From contig NZ_BJDM01000012.1 of the NCBI RefSeq assembly GCF_005405145.1, positions 1 through 52,467 on the forward strand: a DNA stretch of 52,467 nt, read 5' to 3'. The notes below the pieces were generated by a model that did no database searches, was not told the origin of the DNA, and was given only the letters and a program-made list of their open reading frames with translations. The position numbers and the translations under genes are program-made. Every line of letters starts with the position of its first letter. Position 1 is the first letter of the stretch. The DNA is from Paucilactobacillus kaifaensis. Its GTDB lineage: Bacteria > Bacillota > Bacilli > Lactobacillales > Lactobacillaceae. This document shows, piece by piece, positions 24,220-33,893 of the stretch.

Positions 24220-25629
24220 TTACTTATTACGAACGATACTGTGACGGTAGCCATAGCTAAAATAAAGAATCAAGCCCAGCGCGAGCCAAATAAAAAATGC
24301 AATCCAAGTAAATAATTTTAGTTCTAGCATTAGCACAGCACATAAGATGAACGACACAATTGGTAAAACTGGATAAAATGGAACTTTGAAGGCAGAATCA
24401 AGATCCTTAAATTCAGGATCACGTCGCAAGAAAATAATGCCTAGTGAAACCATGGCAAAGGCAAACAATGTTCCAATATTGACTAATTCTGTAATCTTAT
24501 CAATTGGGATGATACATGCAAAAATACTGCCTACAATCCCAAAGATCCAAGTATTGAGTACCGGTGTATGTGTTCGCGGTGCTAATTTACTGAATACGTG
24601 AGGTAACAAACCATCACGACTAATCGCAAAGACAAGTCGAGTACCGCCATATAGGAAAACGATCAAAACAGTAGTCATACCAATTACAGCACCCAAGGAA
24701 ACGATTCCCGACACCCAGTCTTGATGAATAAAATGAAGTGCGTAGGCAACCGGATCAGCAACGTTTAGTTTTGTATATTTAACAATTCCGACTAAAACAG
24801 CTGACAGAGCGATGTACAATGCCGTGGCAATTAATAATGATCCGATAATACCAATTGGGACATTTTTTTGCGGATTTTTAACTTCTTCAGAAGCAGTTGA
24901 AACGGCATCAAAACCAATATAGGCGTAAAAAGCAACTGCTGCGCCTGAAACGACACCTTTCATTCCAAATGGTAAGAAAGGATGATAGTTTGTGGGCTTA
25001 ATGTAAAATAAACCAACGACAATGAATAAAATAATCACTAAAATTTTTAAAATAACCATAACTGCATTGATTCGAGCTGACTCTCTAATTCCGCCAACCA
25101 ATAACAACGAAATAATCATAATGATAATGAAAGCTGGTAAATCAAAAAATGCGTGCGGCATTCCAGCGGTTCCATATGCTGCTTGTAAGGATGCTGGCAG
25201 TTGCCAGTTAAAACCAGCCAAAATATTTTGAAAATAAGACGACCAGCTCGCCGCAACAGCAGAAACTGAGAACAGGTACTCTGAAACTAATGCCCATCCT
25301 AGAATCCATGCAATAAATTCACCAAAAACGGCGTAGATATATGTATAAGCACTCCCTGCAAGTGGAATTGTTGATGAGAACTCTGAATAACATAACGCAG
25401 CAAGAGAACAGACAACTGCTGCCAAAACGAATGCCAGCATAGCACCTGGGCCAGTGTATTTGGCTGCAATGATTCCGGGGGTAATAAAAATACCTGCTCC
25501 TACAATTGCACCAATTCCCATAGTAGTTAGGCTAAAAGCTGTTAATGATTTTTCTAGCCCAGTCTTTTTCAAAACATCTTGAGTGATATTTTTGCGCACA
25601 AATAGATTTCGTTTACTTTTATTAATCAT
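24220..25629 (-). CDS. APC-family (cationic) amino acid permease
   Basis: A 469-residue permease with about 12 to 13 helices. TTMGIGAIVGAGIFITPG and LAGSAYTYIYAVFGE are the substrate-site motifs of the cationic amino acid transporter branch (YfnA-like). The C-terminus ends in a basic RHSIVRNK tail. ATG at 25629 is chosen because GAAAGGA precedes it; the in-frame ATG ten codons upstream lacks a site. It is divergent from the YhgE-type gene across a 370-base region containing an inverted repeat. The exact amino acid is not evident. Confidence 0.88.
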   Translation of the reverse strand: MINKSKRNLFVRKNITQDVLKKTGLEKSLTAFSLTTMGIGAIVGAGIFITPGIIAAKYTGPGAMLAFVLAAVVCSLAALCYSEFSSTIPLAGSAYTYIYAVFGEFIAWILGWALVSEYLFSVSAVAASWSSYFQNILAGFNWQLPASLQAAYGTAGMPHAFFDLPAFIIIMIISLLLVGGIRESARINAVMVILKILVIILFIVVGLFYIKPTNYHPFLPFGMKGVVSGAAVAFYAYIGFDAVSTASEEVKNPQKNVPIGIIGSLLIATALYIALSAVLVGIVKYTKLNVADPVAYALHFIHQDWVSGIVSLGAVIGMTTVLIVFLYGGTRLVFAISRDGLLPHVFSKLAPRTHTPVLNTWIFGIVGSIFACIIPIDKITELVNIGTLFAFAMVSLGIIFLRRDPEFKDLDSAFKVPFYPVLPIVSFILCAVLMLELKLFTWIAFFIWLALGLILYFSYGYRHSIVRNK

Positions 25630-25791
25630 TATATGTATTCCTTTCGGATAAATTATCATCTAATTTTAATTGTTTTAAAGTATGTAGTTTTAATGCCTAC
25701 TTATCAGCGATCTAAGATTAGAAAACTATAATTTAATTGTACCATTTTCATTTTAATTAACTAGTTAATTGTAAAAATAATTATTAATTTA

Positions 25792-25818
25792 AATATGCAA
25801 AAAAATATTTTGCATATT
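25792..25818. repeat. 11-bp inverted repeat in a divergent promoter region
   Basis: AATATGCAAAA (25792-25802) and its exact complement TTTTGCATATT (25808-25818) surround a 5-base centre. It lies between the divergent permease and YhgE-type genes, so an operator is the natural guess. It is not followed by a T-run suited to a terminator. Confidence 0.55.
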
Positions 25819-25889
25819 GTTAATTTTATGCAATTGTTACTACCATAGTATTATTAGCATGGTCAACTATAGTTAATCCCATGTTATGA

Positions 25890-25918
25890 TTGACTTAGAG
25901 ACTAGCTATTTTCATTTC
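25890..25918 (+). promoter_or_regulatory. Probable promoter of the YhgE-type gene
   Basis: TTGACT, then 17 bases, then TAGCTA. The -35 box is a five-of-six match and the -10 is weaker. It lies about 80 bases before the gene start and 70 bases after the inverted repeat. Confidence 0.4.
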
Positions 25919-25996
25919 ATGAGTGTATATTGTTTACTGAATATTATGGATAAAACCAATCGATAATTTAGAATTTTTAATATAGGAGTGGGTAGA

Positions 25997-28441
25997 TTGA
26001 AAATGATTAAAGGTGAGTTCAAATTTATTTTTCACAATAAGTTGATTATGTTATCAACAATTGTGATTATGATAATTCCGTTTTTATATAGTATTTTCTT
26101 TTTGAAATCTGTATGGGATCCATACGGCAATACTGGTGATTTACCAGTTGCGGTGGTTAATGAAGACCAACCAGTTCAATATGAAGGTAAGACCATGAAC
26201 GTTGGTAAGCAGACCGTGCAGGAATTAAAAAAGAACCATCAACTAGGATGGAAGTTTGTTTCAAAAGAAAAAGCTCAAAGTGGATTAAAAAATCGTAAAT
26301 ATTATACTATCGTTACGATTCCAGCAGACTTTTCGAAAAATGCAACTACAGTAATGAGCACCCAACCTAAAAAGATGCATTTGACTTACAAAACAAATGA
26401 TTCTCTTAATTATATTGGTGAAGTTATCAGTGATATGGGTGCTAAACAGTTAAATACTCAAATTCGTGAGCAGGTAACTAAGGCTTATGCAAAGGCTGTT
26501 TTCGCGCAACTAAAGACTGTTGGTGCCGGAATGAAGTCTGCAGCAAAGGCAGAAACCCAGTTGCACGATGGTACGGTGACACTTAATGATGGGTTAAATA
26601 TTTATGCGGTGGGTGTCAATCAAGTAAATGATGGAGTTCAGACACTTAAGGTTAGCGTAGTTCCATTATCTAATGGAATTAGTCAATTAGCTAATGGTGG
26701 GGGCACACTTGCAACTGCACTGCAAACATATACAAATGGTGTTGGACAGGTTAATGGCAGTGTTGGCCAGGCTAGCAGTGGTAGCCAGTTAATGACACAA
26801 AAAGTGCAAGAGTCTGCGTCTCAGTTGAATGAACAACTAAGTTCTAGCAAGCTAAATCAGCTAGAACAAGTAAAGAAAGCATTGAGTACTTTAGCAACAA
26901 TGTCAGAAGAAATTTCAAGTGGCTCAAACACTGAAATTAATAGCTTGACTGACAATATAACGACAATTGGAAATAATACTCAAGCTAGTGCAACACAATT
27001 GAATGACATATATAAAAACGTGTTTAATGCGGATGATACAGCAAGTGCAGCTGGACAATTATCGCAGGCGGGAACATCCTTAAAAGATCTGCAGTCAGTT
27101 TTAAATAGCGATGAATTTAAACAAATTGCGGTCACAGATCCGGCAACAGCGAAGAAAATTGTAGATGATGTTAATGCTATTGGTACAAACGTCACCAATG
27201 CTGGGACTAAGTTAACTGCAGGTGGTCAGTCATTAATCGCTATGAAAGGTAATCTGACTGAGTCAGGTTCAGCGCTTAAATCTATCCAGAGTATGCAAAC
27301 TCAACTTACCAGTTTGCAAGCACAATTGAAACAAGTTCCAACGGTGCTAAACGGTGGATCTCAAGCGATAGATGAATTGGAAAATGGCTTATTAACAGTT
27401 CAGTCAGGCTTAAATCAGCAAGGTAATACAACTTCAACTATGGGGTTACTCCAAGCTTCACAAACTTTAAGCTCAGGGTTACAACAAATTCAATCTGGTA
27501 CTCAACAATTAGCTAATAATTCTTCAGCAATTAACAATGGGGCTGGCCAATTGAGTTCTGGATTGGGCGAGTTAAATTCTAAGGTACCTACTTTAACTAG
27601 TGGAGTTAATCAGCTGGCAGATGGAACACAACAGCTAGTTGATAATTCTGGTCAACTGACAGACGGAGCAACGCAGCTAGCTGATGGTTCCGGGCAATTA
27701 CAAACAGCTTTAGTATCGGGATCTAAGAAGGTCAACAGTATTCATCCAACTAGCAATACGGCTAACATGTTTGCTGCACCATCGAATTTGAATCATGAAT
27801 CATATAGTCACGTATCTAACTATGGTCATGCATTGGCACCATATGTTTTATCAGTTGCGTTATTCGTTGGTAGCTTGGTCTTTAACTTTGCTTATCCAAT
27901 TCGTAAAGTGGCAATGCTAGGTAGGACACCAAAAGAGTGGTTTGCTAGTAAGGTAACTGTTGGTGGGATCGTCGCCGTAGGAATGGCAGTGATTGAAACT
28001 GGATTGATGATGGTGGCAGGATTGGATGCCAATCATCCAGCACAGATGTTCTTCGTAGCAATTATGTTCTCCTTGGCTTCTATGTATATTATCATGTTTT
28101 TATCGATGACATTCGACAATCCTGGCCGATTCGTAGCAATGGTATTGTTAATGTTGCAGTTAGGTGGTTCAGGTGGGACTTTCCCGATGGAAATTACCAA
28201 TTCATTCTTTAATGCAATTCATCCATGGTTACCGATGACGTATTCAATTATGGGCTTTAGAGAAGCGCTAACTTCTGGCTTGGGTTCACAAGTTGTTTGG
28301 CAAGCCGGGGGTGTTCTACTAATATTTGCATTAATAGGACTGGGATTACTGTTACCAAGCATGATATTACTGCAAAAACTTAGTTGGCATGGTAAATCAC
28401 AATTAGATAATAATCAAAAATTACAAGATATTGAAAAATAA
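25997..28441 (+). CDS. YhgE/Pip-type ABC-2-like membrane protein
   Basis: An 814-residue protein. One N-terminal helix (FIFHNKLIMLSTIVIMIIPF) and about five C-terminal helices frame a 600-residue extracellular region. That region ends in repeated glycine heptads (LSSGLGELNSKV, LADGTQQLVDNSGQLTDG) predicted as coiled coil. YhgE/Pip proteins include phage-infection proteins and ESX/type VII-associated membrane proteins. The start is put at TTG 25997, eight bases after AGGAG; a GTG at 25988 overlaps the site and the ATG at 26003 is rather far. No regulator adjoins. The heptads echo those of the MMPL exporter at 8391. Confidence 0.88.
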   Translation: MKMIKGEFKFIFHNKLIMLSTIVIMIIPFLYSIFFLKSVWDPYGNTGDLPVAVVNEDQPVQYEGKTMNVGKQTVQELKKNHQLGWKFVSKEKAQSGLKNRKYYTIVTIPADFSKNATTVMSTQPKKMHLTYKTNDSLNYIGEVISDMGAKQLNTQIREQVTKAYAKAVFAQLKTVGAGMKSAAKAETQLHDGTVTLNDGLNIYAVGVNQVNDGVQTLKVSVVPLSNGISQLANGGGTLATALQTYTNGVGQVNGSVGQASSGSQLMTQKVQESASQLNEQLSSSKLNQLEQVKKALSTLATMSEEISSGSNTEINSLTDNITTIGNNTQASATQLNDIYKNVFNADDTASAAGQLSQAGTSLKDLQSVLNSDEFKQIAVTDPATAKKIVDDVNAIGTNVTNAGTKLTAGGQSLIAMKGNLTESGSALKSIQSMQTQLTSLQAQLKQVPTVLNGGSQAIDELENGLLTVQSGLNQQGNTTSTMGLLQASQTLSSGLQQIQSGTQQLANNSSAINNGAGQLSSGLGELNSKVPTLTSGVNQLADGTQQLVDNSGQLTDGATQLADGSGQLQTALVSGSKKVNSIHPTSNTANMFAAPSNLNHESYSHVSNYGHALAPYVLSVALFVGSLVFNFAYPIRKVAMLGRTPKEWFASKVTVGGIVAVGMAVIETGLMMVAGLDANHPAQMFFVAIMFSLASMYIIMFLSMTFDNPGRFVAMVLLMLQLGGSGGTFPMEITNSFFNAIHPWLPMTYSIMGFREALTSGLGSQVVWQAGGVLLIFALIGLGLLLPSMILLQKLSWHGKSQLDNNQKLQDIEK

Positions 28442-28553
28442 AGGGTTAGTGAATGCGGGCGTCTAGATATGTTGCCTTACTAACACGTTTTGGATCAAAT
28501 TAGGATCGATACTTGTTGAATTACAAGCAACTACGATTTTGAAATTAGATAGC

Positions 28554-28607
28554 AAAAAATATAGCCGGCTTTCTTCATTTTTTTTGAAGAAAGCCGGCTA
28601 TATTTTT
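28554..28607. terminator. Very strong bidirectional terminator
   Basis: A 23-bp perfect stem, with core ATAGCCGGCTTTCTTCA, capped by a T-rich loop of about 7 bases, with A-run and T-run flanks. It ends the YhgE-type gene and the convergent kinase gene. Confidence 0.92.
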
Positions 28608-28696
28608 AGTTTTGTGATAATTCTGGTGTTTTCGTAACAATCCAAATTAAATTCTATTAATTACTATTATAGCTTCTTATTGGCGTTTACAAGCAA

Positions 28697-29518
28697 CTAA
28701 GCTTTTTGCCCCGCCCAATGATTAATTGGACCAAATTTATGACCAACTTGGATGGAATTAGCGATTGAAACATGGACGACTTTTTTAGCAATTCGAATTG
28801 CGTTCTCAACTGAGTTTCCTTTAGCAAGTTCAGCGGCAATCACAGCAGAGAAGGTATCGCCAGTTCCGTTTACTCGATTTGTTTCAATGTAAGCCTCTTT
28901 AAGCCAAAAACTAGAGCCATCCTCTAAAAGGACATAGTCATCAACTGTTTTACGATCATTAGTGTGATGTTGACCCTTGATAACGATATTTTTAGCGCCC
29001 ATTTGTTGCAGTCTAACTGCACCTGTGACAATTTGTTCTGGAGTAGTTAAATCCGATTCGGTTAATTTCTGAGCCTCAAAAAAGTTGGGTGTAATAACAG
29101 TAGCAAGAGGGATGATTTTTTGCTTAAATTCTTCGTAGGCGGCTTGCTCCATTAGCATTGCGCCATGTTTTGTACTAATTACAGGATCAACCACTAATGG
29201 ACCAAAATTAACTTGTTGATAGCAATCCGCAACTGTATCCATAACTTCCACGTTCGCAAGCATCCCAGTTTTAGCAGCTTTAATATCAAAATCGGCTGCT
29301 AGGCTGTTAAATTGTTGCTTAATAAATTCAAGCGGGACGATGTGAGCAGCATCAATTCCATATGAATTGCCGGCTACGGCAGAGGTTAGTAATCCCATAC
29401 CATATACATTTGAAATAAAAAAAGCATGTAAATCAGCGGGCATGCCAGCGCTACCATCAGAATCATTGCCTGCAATTGTCACAGCTTGAACTTGTTCGTT
29501 TACCATCCACATCACCAT
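28697..29518 (-). CDS. Pyridoxal kinase / HMP kinase-type (PdxK/ThiD) enzyme
   Basis: A 273-residue ribokinase-fold enzyme. TIAGNDSDGSAGMPADLHAF, KTGML, VVDPVI, TPNFFEAQKL and the catalytic NGTGDTFSA mark the ThiD/PdxK-type group. In Firmicutes these phosphorylate pyridoxal/pyridoxine and in some cases hydroxymethylpyrimidine. With no thi genes alongside, vitamin B6 salvage is the better guess. ATG at 29518 is kept, but the ATG codons at residues 3 and 5 are possible starts, since the ribosome site is weak. Monocistronic, between two terminators. Confidence 0.85.
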   Translation of the reverse strand: MVMWMVNEQVQAVTIAGNDSDGSAGMPADLHAFFISNVYGMGLLTSAVAGNSYGIDAAHIVPLEFIKQQFNSLAADFDIKAAKTGMLANVEVMDTVADCYQQVNFGPLVVDPVISTKHGAMLMEQAAYEEFKQKIIPLATVITPNFFEAQKLTESDLTTPEQIVTGAVRLQQMGAKNIVIKGQHHTNDRKTVDDYVLLEDGSSFWLKEAYIETNRVNGTGDTFSAVIAAELAKGNSVENAIRIAKKVVHVSIANSIQVGHKFGPINHWAGQKA

Positions 29519-29580
29519 TTTAACCTAACTATTTTTTGTTTAATTCTACCACCGAACCAGTTGATGAACAGCTAAATTTT

Positions 29581-29619
29581 AAAAATAAAAACAGATTACT
29601 TTAATAACCTGTTTTTGTA
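29581..29619 (-). terminator. Terminator of the VOC gene
   Basis: On the minus strand ACAGGTTA and TAATCTGT pair (one mismatch) around a short loop, followed by TTTTT. Confidence 0.6.
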
Positions 29620-29627
29620 TCATACAA

Positions 29628-30062
29628 CTATTCAATTACTAACATATCGTTATCATCAAATTGCCAATCTTTTGAGTAAGCAACTTCCCAATAATACCCA
29701 TTGGGATCGCTAAAGTAGCCACTATAGCCACCCCAGTCACCCCAGACAGGTTGTTTAATTAATTGGGCCCCGTTAGCTAAGGCTTTTTTAAAAATAAAAT
29801 CAACCTCTTCTTTGCTTTTAGCATTAAATGCGTGGGTGACGCCGTTGAAAGATTTAGGAAATGGATGTTCAGTTGCATTTAAGCCGATATCCTTTAATAG
29901 TTCACTGTATGGAAATAGTTCCAACTTAGTACCAGTATTATTGAAGAACACAATTTCGTTTGCGTGTTCATCATTTGGTTCAACAAATCCGATTGCACGA
30001 TAAAATTTACGTGATTGGGCTAGATCTTGAACACCTAAGCAGATTAAATGAATACTATTCAT
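29628..30062 (-). CDS. VOC-family (glyoxalase-like) protein
   Basis: A 144-residue vicinal-oxygen-chelate protein: two beta-alpha-beta-beta-beta units, beginning IHLICLGVQDLAQSRKFYRAIGF and closing with FSDPNGYYWEVAY. Candidate metal ligands are His5 in the first unit and Glu in YYWEVAY. The family covers glyoxalases, dioxygenases and drug-binding proteins; which one applies cannot be read here. It has its own terminator and stands between the kinase and ATPase genes, all on the minus strand. Confidence 0.85.
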   Translation of the reverse strand: MNSIHLICLGVQDLAQSRKFYRAIGFVEPNDEHANEIVFFNNTGTKLELFPYSELLKDIGLNATEHPFPKSFNGVTHAFNAKSKEEVDFIFKKALANGAQLIKQPVWGDWGGYSGYFSDPNGYYWEVAYSKDWQFDDNDMLVIE

Positions 30063-30095
30063 GAGTTAACCACATCCTTTATATTTGCTTTTACC

Positions 30096-32882
30096 TTACC
30101 ATATTTCTGTCTTGAAGACTTCCTTTAACCCGGATAAAACAAAGGTTGGCAACGCAGGGAGGAAGATAACGATTAAGTACACTTCCCAACTAAGTGGGCT
30201 GGTTCCCATTAGTGTGTTAAAAAATGGTAGGACGGTTATCGTTAGAGAAGAAATCCCTGCAAAGAGCACCGTGGCAATTAAGTACGGGTTACTGAATGGA
30301 TTTCGGCGGAATAAAGTCCGAGAACTACGGGCATCAAATACGTGCCAAAGCTGTCCAAAAACCAGTGTCAAGAAGGCCACCGTTTGTGCTTCGTTTGGTT
30401 GCATACCAGCTTTTGCTGCCCAGTAAAAGGCGATAAAAACTGCAAAGCCCATTACGAACCCGCGAATTAAAACTCGTGATAGTAAGTGGTTGGCAAGGAC
30501 GGATTCATTGACGTTTCTGGGCTTAACAGACATGATATCATGTTCTGGGTCATCATACCCCATTGCAAACGACGGCATAGAATCACTGATCATGTTGACC
30601 CATAACACCATAATTGTAGTTAAAGTGGGTGTAAGTTCTGATATATTTCCAATGGGTTGAGTGATTAAAAAAGTACCCAATAAAATGGATAATACTTCAG
30701 CAACGTTGGTCGTCAATTCTTGTCGCATGAAATTTTTAATATTGGCAAAGATAGTTCGTCCGGCTGCTACCGATTTTTCGATTGTGGTGAATTTATCATC
30801 CAATAAAATTAAATCAGCGGAGTCCTTGGTAACTTCAGTACCGTTAATTCCCATCGCGATGCCAATATCTGCAGCACGCAGAGCGGGGGCATCATTAACG
30901 CCATCACCAGTCATAGCGACTACTTGATCGTTTTTTTGCAGCGCTTTGATAATTCTTTGTTTATGCTCAGGGGAAACTCTAGCATACACTCGAACACCAG
31001 GTGCCATTTCAAATAGTTCTTCATCAGTTAATTGTTCAATTTCTCGTCCTTCAACGACAGGCGCTTGATTATCTTTAACAATTCCTAGGCGATAGGCGAT
31101 CGCTCTGGCAGTAGCGGCATGATCACCGGTAATCATCACGACTTCCACTGATGCTTTGTGTAGGGTGGCAATTGATTTTTGAACCTCAGGACGTGGTGGA
31201 TCGATAATTCCAGCAACTCCTAGAATCGTTAAATCTTGCTCTAGCTCTTCTTGTGTAGCATGTAAAGCTTGTTCTTCAGTTATCTCTCGTTTGGCTACTG
31301 CAATTGTTCGTAAAGCATCATTAGCATAGTTTAATACTTGCTGTTCAAGTAGTTCCTTTGATTCATTAATCGGAACTAAACGGTTATTCAAAATGGCTTT
31401 TTTAGCATGGTTAATGATGACATCAGGAGCACCTTTGGTTAATAATTCATATCGTTGACCGATCTTTACAACAGTACTCATCATTTTACGAGTACTTTCA
31501 AATGGTAGTACCCGTAAAATATCACAATCTTGGTCACCGGTTTGGCTTAACAACTGATCTCGTGAAATATTAACTTTCCGACCCAATACGACTAACGACA
31601 CATCGGTTGGGTTTCCCAATGGAGCGTAATTTCCATTTTCATCACGCTGGATTTGAGCCTCATTATTCAAAACAGCACTTTGCAAAAAGGGAATAAAGTC
31701 ATTTTGACTAACGTTTTTACCATCTTTAACCGAATTAATTTCGCCTACGGGATCATAACCATTACCATCGACCGCAAAATTAACGCCATTGGCAAAAAAA
31801 CGAATAACAGTCATTTCATTTTTGGTCAATGTTCCAGTTTTATCAGAGGCGATGAAAGTGGTTGCTCCTAGTGTTTCCACACTGCTTAATGACTTAATCA
31901 GGCCCTTATTACTTGCCAGTACTCGTGCGCCAATTGTTAAAACAATTGAGAGGACAACTGGTAATGCATCGGGAATGGAGGCAACTGCCAGGGCAATCGC
32001 TCCAGAAATATTGTTCATTAAACCGGTTACTGTGATCATACCGGTATTAAGGTATTCTTTAACTAAATCATAGACGATTGCAACAGTTACGACTAAAAAG
32101 GCTGCAATCATTAGCCGTTTAGTGAGGTCGCTAACAGTCTGTTCAATAGGTGTTTTTGTATGTTTAGTTTGTTGTAGTAAGTCAGCAATTTTTCCGAGTT
32201 CAGTGTTCATTCCAGTAGCGGTAACAACACCGATCCCACTGCCGTTAACCACAGTTGAACCAGAAAAGCCCATGTTGGTACGATCACCTAACTCAGTTTC
32301 TTCAGGCAATACGTCACGTGTTTTTTGGACTGCATCCGATTCGCCAGTTAAGTGCGATTCATTAACTTGTAATTCATTAACTGATAGCCAGCGAAGGTCG
32401 GCTTCAATGAAATCACCCATTTTGACGTCAACGATATCGCCTGGAACCAACTGATCAGCATCGATTTTTTGCCATATGTCGTCACGCAAAACGTTTGTTT
32501 GATGACGTGAGATGGAACTCAGAGCATCAAGTGATTTTTGTGCTTTCAATTTTTGCCAATAAGTAAGGCTAGAATTAACTAAGATGACAATGAAAATTAC
32601 AAGCCCTTCGTATATCGCATTCATACCGTGAGCATAGTCATTTTTAACCCAAAAATCATAACTGGCACTAATGAGGGTCAATCCAATGGCAATCCATAAA
32701 ATAATCACAATTGGTTCTGTGAGAGACCGGAGAAAAACTTTCCATGCAGGTTCTCGTTGCTCGTGTTGAATTTCATTATGGCCATATTTTGTGAGTCTGT
32801 TGTTAGCTGACGTGGTTGTTAGACCATTATGCCGAGATGTATCTAATTGCTTAACTACGTCTTGGCGGTGATTTGAGTACAT
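30096..32882 (-). CDS. P-type ATPase, type IIA (Ca2+/Mn2+-like)
   Basis: A 928-residue cation pump. The N-terminal cation ATPase domain, the TGES loop (HLTGESDAVQ), the phosphorylation site SDKTGTLTKNEM, TGDHAATA, and TGDGVNDAPAL are all present. Compared with SERCA, the M5 motif NVAEV and M6 motif NMISDSMP keep the ion ligands, but M4 reads IPDALP where Ca2+ pumps have IPEGLP, so the Glu ligand is Asp. The start at 32882 directly follows AAGGAGG; the in-frame start 15 codons earlier has no site. Ca2+ or Mn2+ export is likely; Mn2+ should be considered in a lactobacillus. Confidence 0.88.
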   Translation of the reverse strand: MYSNHRQDVVKQLDTSRHNGLTTTSANNRLTKYGHNEIQHEQREPAWKVFLRSLTEPIVIILWIAIGLTLISASYDFWVKNDYAHGMNAIYEGLVIFIVILVNSSLTYWQKLKAQKSLDALSSISRHQTNVLRDDIWQKIDADQLVPGDIVDVKMGDFIEADLRWLSVNELQVNESHLTGESDAVQKTRDVLPEETELGDRTNMGFSGSTVVNGSGIGVVTATGMNTELGKIADLLQQTKHTKTPIEQTVSDLTKRLMIAAFLVVTVAIVYDLVKEYLNTGMITVTGLMNNISGAIALAVASIPDALPVVLSIVLTIGARVLASNKGLIKSLSSVETLGATTFIASDKTGTLTKNEMTVIRFFANGVNFAVDGNGYDPVGEINSVKDGKNVSQNDFIPFLQSAVLNNEAQIQRDENGNYAPLGNPTDVSLVVLGRKVNISRDQLLSQTGDQDCDILRVLPFESTRKMMSTVVKIGQRYELLTKGAPDVIINHAKKAILNNRLVPINESKELLEQQVLNYANDALRTIAVAKREITEEQALHATQEELEQDLTILGVAGIIDPPRPEVQKSIATLHKASVEVVMITGDHAATARAIAYRLGIVKDNQAPVVEGREIEQLTDEELFEMAPGVRVYARVSPEHKQRIIKALQKNDQVVAMTGDGVNDAPALRAADIGIAMGINGTEVTKDSADLILLDDKFTTIEKSVAAGRTIFANIKNFMRQELTTNVAEVLSILLGTFLITQPIGNISELTPTLTTIMVLWVNMISDSMPSFAMGYDDPEHDIMSVKPRNVNESVLANHLLSRVLIRGFVMGFAVFIAFYWAAKAGMQPNEAQTVAFLTLVFGQLWHVFDARSSRTLFRRNPFSNPYLIATVLFAGISSLTITVLPFFNTLMGTSPLSWEVYLIVIFLPALPTFVLSGLKEVFKTEIW

Positions 32883-33075
32883 GGCAGATTCCTCCTTGGC
32901 TAATTGGTCAGTTAAACGTTCATACATAACAAAAACGTTATTATAAACATAATTATTTCAAACAATTATGCCGTAAGTCAACCAATACGCTATGCAGGTT
33001 AATTATTAATTTAATTAGTTACAATGAACTACATATTTAATTTAAGTGAGCCATTCTTGTGCCTAAAAAATAGTG

Positions 33076-33081
33076 TATAAT
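33076..33081 (+). promoter_or_regulatory. -10 box for the LysE-type exporter gene
   Basis: A perfect TATAAT preceded by TG, 89 bases before the start codon. No clear -35 box. Confidence 0.4.
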
Positions 33082-33169
33082 AATTTCGTTGATTATAGTG
33101 AGAATGAAGGATTTATGACTATATTATGTGCAAAATCTGGACCAATATATCTCAGTAAGGAAAATAAAA

Positions 33170-33787
33170 ATGTTAAATACCTTGTTTAAAGGACTGTTAT
33201 TTGGAATTGCCTATATTGCACCAATTGGCTTACAAAATTTATTTATGATTAATACTGCATTGGAACAGCCACGGCGGCGGGCGTTACGGGTGGCATTGAT
33301 TGTGACATCATTTGATATTTCGCTGGCCGTTGCATGTTTTTATGGCATTGGAAAGCTGCTTCAAATATACCCGTGGTTGGAACTAGTTGTGTTGGCAATT
33401 GGCAGTATTATCGTGATGTATATCGGGATAACGCTGCTGCGTTCGCAGGAACAAAGTACGAGTAATGATAAAAGAGATCATCGTTTTAGTTATAAAAGTG
33501 CAACTTTATCGGCATTCAGCGTTGCTTGGTTAAACCCGCAGGCATTGTTAGATGGAACGATGTTGTTAGGTGCGTTTCGGGTTTCATTAGCGGTTGGTGT
33601 TCAAAATTATTTTATTTTAGGAGTAGCAGTGGCATCGGTAATTTGGTTTATCAGTTTAACCACAGTCGTCTCAATTTTAAAAGACCGATTTCAACCGCGT
33701 TTTCTCGTTTTATTAAATCGAATTTGTGGCATTATCATTATTGGTTATGGAATTAAATTACTAGTTACTTTTTTTCAAAAGATTTAA
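33170..33787 (+). CDS. LysE-family amino acid exporter
   Basis: A 205-residue membrane protein with six hydrophobic helices. The opening GLLFGIAYIAPIGLQNLFMIN and the central SVAWLNPQALLDG match the LysE/ArgO group, which exports basic amino acids. The start at 33170 follows AAGGA; an in-frame ATG at 33128 lacks a site. Divergent from the ATPase gene, and followed by its own terminator. No LysG-type regulator adjoins. Confidence 0.88.
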   Translation: MLNTLFKGLLFGIAYIAPIGLQNLFMINTALEQPRRRALRVALIVTSFDISLAVACFYGIGKLLQIYPWLELVVLAIGSIIVMYIGITLLRSQEQSTSNDKRDHRFSYKSATLSAFSVAWLNPQALLDGTMLLGAFRVSLAVGVQNYFILGVAVASVIWFISLTTVVSILKDRFQPRFLVLLNRICGIIIIGYGIKLLVTFFQKI

Positions 33788-33813
33788 AAAGGACTTGAAA
33801 AAGTCCTTTTTTG
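33786..33813 (+). terminator. Terminator of the LysE-type gene
   Basis: AAAAAGGACTT and AAGTCCTTTTTT pair over a 4-base loop. Confidence 0.9.
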
Positions 33814-33893
33814 TTAGCAAATATTAGTATTCTGATTTTATGCTTTGAGCACTGCTCGCTAAAATAGAATCAAATTTAGCAGAGGTGAAAAGC

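Noticed and set aside
30085-30426. A 113-codon plus-strand frame opposite the end of the P-type ATPase gene
   Set aside because: It lies wholly antisense to a gene with clear motifs, has no ribosome site and gives no domain-like protein. It is a shadow of the ATPase codon pattern, as are several others at 30661-32454.
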